A stretch of DNA of 64,000 nt from Microbacterium sp. AB (lineage in GTDB: Bacteria; Actinomycetota; Actinomycetes; Actinomycetales; Microbacteriaceae). Below the pieces are notes generated by a model. It was not told the origin of the DNA. It did no database searches and worked only from the letters and a program-made list of their open reading frames with translations. Positions 58,819 to 64,000 of the stretch are shown piece after piece (position 1 is the first letter of the stretch; every line of letters starts with the position of its first letter). Made by a program: the position numbers and the translations under genes. The stretch spans positions 496,001-560,000 of the forward strand of contig NZ_CP118157.1 in assembly GCF_032878875.1 (NCBI RefSeq), given 5' to 3'.

Positions 58819-60264
58819 TCACGCGTCGAGCGAGGACGGCGGGACGACCGTGCGGCGCCGATCGCGCACCCAGCGCACGCCGGTGTCGCGGAGCTCGGCC
58901 CGCGTGGCGAAACGGTAGCGATAGGACACGACGCGGACGGCGCGCGGCGGGCGACCGCCGAAGGGATCGTGCGCGAGGAGCCGCAGGGTGGCGCGATCGG
59001 CCTCGAGAAGACGCAGGAGGAGCGCGAGGAACCAGCCGTCGAGGCCTCGTCCGAGCGGGAGGAACCACATGAGCCAGTCGAGCCGAAGATGATACGGGGC
59101 GACCTGACAGGGCCGCCGGCGCACGTCGCCCGGCTTCCCGCGGAAGCCGTACTCGCGCCATCCGGCATCGTCCTGATCGAGCGTGCCCTCGACCACGAAC
59201 TCGATCCGCTCCTTCGTGACGGTGCCGAACGCCCCGTATGCGTTGGCGAGGTTCCAGCGGTTGAAGCTCGCGTTCATGAGCTGGTGTCGGGAGAAGAGGT
59301 TCCGAAGCGGCTGCCAGCTCAGCACGAGGTACAGCGCCGTCACTCCGGATGTGACGACGAGCCAGGGGACGGGGATGGACGCGGCCGGGACGCCCGCGGG
59401 CGGCACCGCGATCGCCGAGAAGGCGAGCACGATCGTCGCGATGTTGAGCCAGGCGAAGTTGCCCGTGACGACGAGCCACAGCTGCGTAGCGACGACGATC
59501 GCCGCCGCGATGGCGCCGACGAGCTGCGGCACGGCACCCGGCAGCCAGAGCCCGAGGAACGGCGCGAACAGGAGCCAGGGCACGACGAGCTGGGCGATGT
59601 GGTTCCCGATCGCCTCGAGGCGGTGGAACCAGCGCGGCAGCAGATGCGCCTGGCGGCTGAGCGGCCCCGGCATCGGCTGGGTCTCGTGGTGGTAGGTGAG
59701 CGCGGTGAGATCGCGCCACTCCCTCCCGCCGCGGATCTTGATCATCCCGGCGCCGAACTCGAGACGGAACACGAGCCACCAGAAGAGCACGACGATCGCC
59801 GTCGGTGGGGGCTGATCCTGCGACCCGAGGAACGCCGCGAGGAACCCTGCCTCGAGGAGCAGCATCTCCCATCCGAAGCCGTAGAACGTCTGCCCGATCG
59901 AGACGACCGACATGTAGCCGAGCCACAGCGCGAGGAAGCAGGCCATCGGCGCCCACGGCGGACCCGCCTGCGGCAGCCCGACGACGAGCATGAGGCCCAC
60001 GGCGATGCCGCCGGCGCAGAGGGCGACGAGCCGCCGGTCCGTGTACCGGATCCAGCGGAAGACGGTCGGACGGAGGGCCTTCGCCGCGCGGGACGACGAG
60101 CGCGCCCGGTCCAGGAGCGCGGGGGCGGGAAGGAGCCCGCGCTCCCCGAGCAGCGGGCGGAACTGGTTCAGCGTCGAGAGGAACGCGACGACGTACAGCG
60201 CCGCGATGCCGCGTTGCAGCACCTCTCGCGCGAGCGCGAAGTCGACCGCCGCGAAGCCGTCCAT
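58819..60264 (-). CDS. Lipase maturation factor family membrane protein
   Basis: 481 residues with many membrane segments. Family marks are WEMLLLEAGFLAAFLG, VFRLEFGAGMIKIRGGREWRDLTALTYHHETQPMP, NFAWLNIATIVLAFS, and the C-terminal soluble part VPYHL-like APYHLRLDWLMWF. In vertebrates LMF1 folds lipases in the ER; the bacterial role is unknown. TATCGT 6 bases before ATG 60264 supports the start. Confidence 0.88.
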   Translation of the reverse strand: MDGFAAVDFALAREVLQRGIAALYVVAFLSTLNQFRPLLGERGLLPAPALLDRARSSSRAAKALRPTVFRWIRYTDRRLVALCAGGIAVGLMLVVGLPQAGPPWAPMACFLALWLGYMSVVSIGQTFYGFGWEMLLLEAGFLAAFLGSQDQPPPTAIVVLFWWLVFRLEFGAGMIKIRGGREWRDLTALTYHHETQPMPGPLSRQAHLLPRWFHRLEAIGNHIAQLVVPWLLFAPFLGLWLPGAVPQLVGAIAAAIVVATQLWLVVTGNFAWLNIATIVLAFSAIAVPPAGVPAASIPVPWLVVTSGVTALYLVLSWQPLRNLFSRHQLMNASFNRWNLANAYGAFGTVTKERIEFVVEGTLDQDDAGWREYGFRGKPGDVRRRPCQVAPYHLRLDWLMWFLPLGRGLDGWFLALLLRLLEADRATLRLLAHDPFGGRPPRAVRVVSYRYRFATRAELRDTGVRWVRDRRRTVVPPSSLDA

Positions 60265-60270
60265 GTCGCC

Positions 60271-60276
60271 ACGATA
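60271..60276 (-). promoter_or_regulatory. Leaderless-type -10 box (TATCGT)
   Basis: TATCGT on the minus strand ends 6 bases before the ATG at 60264. Confidence 0.55.
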
Positions 60277-60302
60277 CGCGCGGGGCACCGCCCCGGCTCG
60301 GC

Positions 60303-60354
60303 GAGAGTCCATCCGGCCGGTGAGAGTCCATCCGGCCGGTGAGAGTCCGGATGG
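60303..60354. repeat. Tandem 19-base repeat with terminal hairpin
   Basis: GAGAGTCCATCCGGCCGGT occurs twice in tandem (60303-60321, 60322-60340). A third partial copy follows (60341-60348). CCATCCGG at 60329-60336 and CCGGATGG at 60347-60354 form an 8-base-pair stem. It lies in the 161-base gap between nadE and the lipase-maturation-factor gene. Confidence 0.8.
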
Positions 60355-60425
60355 CGCGCGCATTCTTGCGGCGTCTGTGGATTCTCGTGGGGAAGAAGGG
60401 GCGCGGGAGCGCGGGCCGGATGAGC

Positions 60426-62483
60426 TCAGTCGACGAGGCCGGGGAGTGCGGCCCTCAGCTCGGCGAGCCAGGCGCGGGCGTTGCCGTCGGACGGCGCGCG
60501 CCAGTCGCCGCGCGGCGAGAGCGATCCCGCGGGCGACACCTTGGGGCCGTTCGGGATCGCCGAGCGCTTGAACTGCGCGAAGCCGAAGAAGCGCTCGAGG
60601 AACACCTGCTCCCACTTCACGATCGTCGCGAGGTCGTAGGCGTAGCGGTCCGCCACGGGGAAGCCGGGGGGCCAGGCCCCTGCATCGGGATCGGCCCAGG
60701 CCCGCTCGGCGAGGAAGGCGATCTTCGACGGGCGGAAGCCGTGCCGCAGCACGTGGAAGAGCGTGAAGTCGTGCAGCGCGTAGGGCCCGATCGTGCTCTC
60801 CGTCGACTGCACCTTGCCGTCCTGGCCCGCGGGCACGAGCTCGGGGCTGATCTCGGTGTCGAGCACGGACTGCAGCACGACGGCCTCGTCGTGCGAGACG
60901 CCCTGGCCCTCCGCGACGACCCAGCGGATGAGGTGCTGGATGAGCGTCTTCGGCACGCCCGTGTTCACGGCGTAGTGGCTCATCTGGTCGCCCACGCCGT
61001 ACGTCGCCCAGCCGAGGGCGATCTCCGACAGGTCGCCCGTCCCGACGACGATGCCGCCGTGGTGGTTCGCGAGCCGGAAGAGGTAGTCGGTGCGCAGCCC
61101 CGCCTGCACGTTCTCGAACGTGACGTCGTAGACGGGCTCGCCGTCGGCGAACGGATGGCCCATCCTCTGCAGCATCTCGGTCGCGGCGGGCCGGATGTCG
61201 ATGGTCTCGATCGTCGCGCCGACCGACTCGGCCAGCGCGATCGCGTTCGACTTCGTGTGGTCGCTCGTCGCGAAGCCCGGCAGCGTGTACGCGAGGATGT
61301 CGCTGCGGGGCCGGCCCATCCGGTCCATGGCGCGGGCGATGACGAGCAGGGCGTGCGTGGAGTCCAGCCCGCCGCTCACCCCGATGACCGGCTGGGGGTC
61401 GCCGATCGCCCGCAGGCGCTGCACGAGGCCCGTCACCTGGATGTTGAACGCCTCGTAGCAGTCCTGCGCGAGGCGGGCGGGGTCGTCGGGCACGAAGGGG
61501 AAGCGATCGAGCGCTCGCCGCAGTCCCACGTCGCCGCGCGGCGGGTCGAGCTCGAAGGAGATCGTGCGGAACTCCGTGCGGCCGGCGAGCGTGCGGCGGT
61601 TGTCGTCGAACGTGCCCTGGCGGAGCCGGTCCTGCCGCAGCCGGTCGAGGTCGACGTCGGCGACGGCGTGACGCGCGCCGTCGGGGAAGCGCTCCGTCTC
61701 GGCGAGCAGGCCCCCCGCCTCGTAGACGAACGTCTGGCCGTCCCAGGAGACGTCGTTGGTCGACTCGCCGAGCCCCGCCGCCGCGTACACGTACGCCGCG
61801 AGGCACCGTGCCGAGGCCGACTTGCCCAGCAGATGGCGGTCGTCCGCGCGCGCGATCGTGATGGGGCTGCCGGAGAGGTTCAGCAGCACGGTCGCGCCGG
61901 CGAGCGCTGCGAGCGACGACGGGGGCACGGGCACCCACATGTCCTCGCAGACCTCGGCGTGGACGACGAGGCCGGGGACATCCGTCGCCTCGAAGAGCAG
62001 ATCCGGTCCGAACGGCACGTCGCGCGCGCCGACGCGGATCGTGCCGCGCTGATCGTCGCCGGGGGCGTACCAGCGGCGCTCGTAGAACTCGCGGTAGGTC
62101 GGCAGGTAGGACTTCGGCGCGACGCCGAGGATCCGCCCGCGGTGGATGACGACCGCGGTGTTGTAGACCCGGCTGCCGTGCACGAGGGGCGCGCCGACGA
62201 CGAGCACGGGGAGCAGGTCGGCGGATGCCGCGACGATCGTCTCGATCGCGGTCACGACGTCGTCGAGCAGCGCGTCCTGCAGGACGAGGTCGTCGATCGC
62301 GTATCCGGAGAGGCACAGCTCGGGGAAGACCGCGACCGCGACGGCGTCGTCGTGGAGCTCCCGTGCGCTCGCGAGGACGGTCTCGGCGTTGGCGGCCGGA
62401 TCGGCGATCGCGAGCGGGATGGTCGCCGCCGCGACGCGGGCGAAGCCGTGGCGGTATGCGCTGCCGAAGTCGAAGTCGCTCAC
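60426..62483 (-). CDS. nadE: Glutamine-dependent NAD+ synthetase
   Basis: 685 residues, the length of the two-domain form. The N-terminal nitrilase-type glutaminase (1-290) has Glu in VFPELCLSGY, Lys in APKSYLPTYREFYERRW and Cys in AEVCEDMW. The C-terminal synthetase has the ATP pyrophosphatase loop GVSGGLDSTHALL and TGDLSEIALGWATYGVGDQM. It converts nicotinic acid adenine dinucleotide to NAD+ with ammonia channelled from glutamine. The start is GTG at 62481-62483, with GAGACT 6 bases upstream. Confidence 0.96.
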   Translation of the reverse strand: MSDFDFGSAYRHGFARVAAATIPLAIADPAANAETVLASARELHDDAVAVAVFPELCLSGYAIDDLVLQDALLDDVVTAIETIVAASADLLPVLVVGAPLVHGSRVYNTAVVIHRGRILGVAPKSYLPTYREFYERRWYAPGDDQRGTIRVGARDVPFGPDLLFEATDVPGLVVHAEVCEDMWVPVPPSSLAALAGATVLLNLSGSPITIARADDRHLLGKSASARCLAAYVYAAAGLGESTNDVSWDGQTFVYEAGGLLAETERFPDGARHAVADVDLDRLRQDRLRQGTFDDNRRTLAGRTEFRTISFELDPPRGDVGLRRALDRFPFVPDDPARLAQDCYEAFNIQVTGLVQRLRAIGDPQPVIGVSGGLDSTHALLVIARAMDRMGRPRSDILAYTLPGFATSDHTKSNAIALAESVGATIETIDIRPAATEMLQRMGHPFADGEPVYDVTFENVQAGLRTDYLFRLANHHGGIVVGTGDLSEIALGWATYGVGDQMSHYAVNTGVPKTLIQHLIRWVVAEGQGVSHDEAVVLQSVLDTEISPELVPAGQDGKVQSTESTIGPYALHDFTLFHVLRHGFRPSKIAFLAERAWADPDAGAWPPGFPVADRYAYDLATIVKWEQVFLERFFGFAQFKRSAIPNGPKVSPAGSLSPRGDWRAPSDGNARAWLAELRAALPGLVD

Positions 62484-62551
62484 GGGTCCAGTCTCGCACC
62501 CCGCGACGCGCGGGTGCGCGGGTGGGGCTCGCCGTCATCCGGCCCTCAGCG

Positions 62552-62615
62552 CCGGGGATCCCGCGAACGCCGGATCGATACGGGCGAAAGCATCCGGTGT
62601 TCGCGGGATCCCCGG
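62552..62615. terminator. Very long near-perfect inverted repeat
   Basis: 24-base arms at 62552-62575 and 62592-62615 that match at 23 of 24 positions, with a 16-base loop. The one mismatch would be a G-U pair in one transcript. It lies 3' of the response-regulator gene and may terminate that operon, or be a dispersed palindromic element. There is no T-tract. Confidence 0.65.
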
Positions 62616-62664
62616 TGTTCGGGTGCCGGACGGCGCGCGCGGGACCGGATGCGGCGCCGAGTGA

Positions 62665-63330
62665 CTACAGCAGGCGCCTGGCCGTCGCCCACGCCGTGAG
62701 CTCGTGCCGCGAGGAGAGCTGGAGCTTCCGCAGCACGGCCGACACGTGGGTCTCGACGGTCTTGACGGAGATGTACAGCTCGGAGGCGACCTCCTTGTAC
62801 GCGTATCCCCTGGCGATGAGGCGCATGACCTCCTGCTCGCGCGCCGAGAGACGGTCGAGCTCGTCGTCGGCCGTCGCCGTCTCGCCCGAGGCCGCCCCGA
62901 AGGCGTCGATGACGAAGCCGGCGAGCCGCGGGGAGAACACGGCGTCGCCCGAGGCGACGAGCCGCACGGCCTCCGAGACCTCCGCACCGGAGGCGCCCTT
63001 CGTGATGTAGCCGCGGGCGCCGGCGCGGATGACGCGCACGACGTCCTCCGCGGCATCCGACACGCTCAGCGCGAGGAACCGCGTCGCCGGTGCGAGGGGG
63101 CCGGCCTGCCGCAGCACGTCCTCACCCCCCGCCGATCCTGCGGAGCCGCCGGGCAGGTGGACGTCCAGCAGCACGACGTCGGGCCGGGTCTCGGCGATGA
63201 CCGACACGGCGCTCGCGACGTCCGCCGCCTCGCCGACGACCGTGAGCGCCCGGTCGAGGTCGGCGCGCAGGCCCGAGCGGAAGATCGAGTGGTCGTCGAC
63301 GATGACGACCGTCAGCTCAGGCACGGGCAC
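62665..63330 (-). CDS. NarL/FixJ-family response regulator
   Basis: 221 residues. Receiver with Asp12/Asp13, phosphorylated Asp56 (VVLLDVHLPGG) and Lys in YITKGASGAE. LuxR-type helix-turn-helix at about 158-215 (LSAREQEVMRLIARGYAYKEVASELYISVKTVETHVSAVLRKL). It overlaps the 3' end of the kinase gene by 14 bases, so the two are co-translated. The target genes are not evident. Confidence 0.95.
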   Translation of the reverse strand: MPVPELTVVIVDDHSIFRSGLRADLDRALTVVGEAADVASAVSVIAETRPDVVLLDVHLPGGSAGSAGGEDVLRQAGPLAPATRFLALSVSDAAEDVVRVIRAGARGYITKGASGAEVSEAVRLVASGDAVFSPRLAGFVIDAFGAASGETATADDELDRLSAREQEVMRLIARGYAYKEVASELYISVKTVETHVSAVLRKLQLSSRHELTAWATARRLL

Positions 63331-64000
63331 CCGCCGCCGGATAGCGGATGTGGACCTGGGTGCCGCCCTCGCCCGGGGAGACCGTGGCGACGCCGCCGAT
63401 GCGCCGCATCCGTGCGACGATCGACTCCCGCACGCCGAGCCGGTCGTCGGGAACCGCCTGCGGATCGAACCCCGGACCGCGATCGCGCACGTAGACGTCG
63501 ACCGCGCCGGGCGATCCCTCGATGTAGACGGAGACGTCGCCGCCCGCGTGCCGTGCGGCGTTGAGCATCGCCTCGCGCGCGGCCGCCGCGACCTCGCCGC
63601 TGGCGCGCTCGGTGGACGAGCCGGCGGAGACGACCGTCATCGCGACCTCGTAGTCGAGCTCGAGGGCCGTCGCGTAGTCGCGCAGGTCGGTCGCGAGGTC
63701 GCTGTCGGCCGGAGCGTCGGCGTCGTAGAGCCAGGCGCGCAGCTCCCGCTCCTGGGCGCGGGCGATACGGCCCACCTCGCTCGACGCGCCCGCGCGGTTC
63801 TGGATGAGGGCGAGCGTCTGGAGCACGGAGTCGTGCAGGTGCGCCGCCATCGCGGAACGCTGCTCCTCCCGGATGCCCTCGACGCGTGCGGTCTGCAGTT
63901 CGCGGAAACGCGCGATCCAGGTCGACGACCAGACCGCGGCGATGCACATGACGGCGGCGAGCGCGAGGAGGAGGGCGAAGACGCCGTACTCGCTGCCGCT
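63317..64000 (-). CDS. NarL-type sensor histidine kinase, 5' part beyond the window
   Basis: The frame stays open to the right edge, so only the C-terminal 227 or so residues are present. They start with the end of a membrane helix (YGVFALLLALAAVMCIAAVW), then the HisKA_3 dimerisation box MAAHLHDSVLQTLALIQ with the phosphorylated His. The ATPase domain follows, with AREAMLNAARHAG (N-box) and VRDRGPGFDPQAVPDDRLGVRESIVARM (G-box). It overlaps and presumably phosphorylates the adjacent NarL-type regulator. Confidence 0.94.
   Translation of the reverse strand, partial: SGSEYGVFALLLALAAVMCIAAVWSSTWIARFRELQTARVEGIREEQRSAMAAHLHDSVLQTLALIQNRAGASSEVGRIARAQERELRAWLYDADAPADSDLATDLRDYATALELDYEVAMTVVSAGSSTERASGEVAAAAREAMLNAARHAGGDVSVYIEGSPGAVDVYVRDRGPGFDPQAVPDDRLGVRESIVARMRRIGGVATVSPGEGGTQVHIRYPAAGARA

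Noticed and set aside
58819..62538. 1,239-residue minus-strand frame joining the lipase-maturation-factor gene to upstream sequence
   Set aside because: Only the last 481 residues are a protein family. The upstream part is out of frame with nadE, and ATG 60264 has its own -10 box.

Overview
The window is a 64 kb piece of chromosome from a high-GC Gram-positive bacterium. The complete 16S rRNA, very high GC content, frequent GTG starts and many leaderless-type promoters point to an actinobacterium, most likely of the family Microbacteriaceae. The genus cannot be fixed from the sequence alone. Gene order looks chromosomal and mostly housekeeping or accessory-metabolic. I saw no transposase, integrase, phage gene, CRISPR array or tRNA gene.

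Layout. 1-2.9 kb: the ATP-grasp / alpha-E / transglutaminase-like triad, cut by the left edge. 2.9-4.8 kb: an MFS exporter with its MarR regulator. 4.8-7.8 kb: a lysophospholipase-like hydrolase, then a lipoate-protein ligase translationally coupled to an orphan DNA methyltransferase. 7.8-14.1 kb: a surface 5'-nucleotidase that lacks a signal peptide, an F420/LLM oxidoreductase, a carboxylesterase and a PoxB-type pyruvate dehydrogenase. 14.2-22.5 kb: three regulator/transporter groups (MFS+MarR, ArsR-like, TetR+DHA2 efflux), an NAD(P)-binding DUF2867 protein, a threonine-synthase-like PLP enzyme and an MmcQ/YjbR protein. 22.5-28.3 kb: a complete rRNA operon (16S-23S-5S) with promoter, two processing stems and a strong terminator, and no tRNA in the spacer.

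28.3-30.3 kb: an NRDE protein and CoaBC (coenzyme A synthesis). 30.4-37.1 kb: an alpha-galactoside utilisation locus, made up of a binding protein, two permeases, a GH36 alpha-galactosidase and a divergent ROK repressor; the ATPase is not encoded here. 37.1-45.2 kb: a small membrane protein, a 3-methyladenine-type DNA glycosylase, an orphan OmpR-type DNA-binding protein preceded by a strong promoter and a cysteine-ended 33-codon upstream ORF, an acetyltransferase, an epimerase-like protein and SbcD/SbcC. 45.2-55.7 kb: an aldo/keto reductase, then a minus-strand run of two GH3 glycosidases (one with inverted domain order and two membrane anchors), a GtrA-like protein, a family 2 glycosyltransferase and a LytTR regulator / GHKL kinase pair with a 38-codon ORF fitted exactly between them. 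55.9-64 kb: a deaminase, an MFS transporter with a divergent LysR, a lipase-maturation-factor-like membrane protein, glutamine-dependent NAD+ synthetase, and a NarL-type response regulator with its kinase, cut by the right edge.

Many genes show a TANNNT-like hexamer ending exactly 6-7 bases before the start codon, the arrangement expected for leaderless mRNAs. It was used to choose several starts. The points most worth following up are the cysteine-ended leader ORF at 39.3-39.4 kb, the coupled small ORF at 47.7-47.8 kb, and the GH3/GtrA/glycosyltransferase/two-component run.
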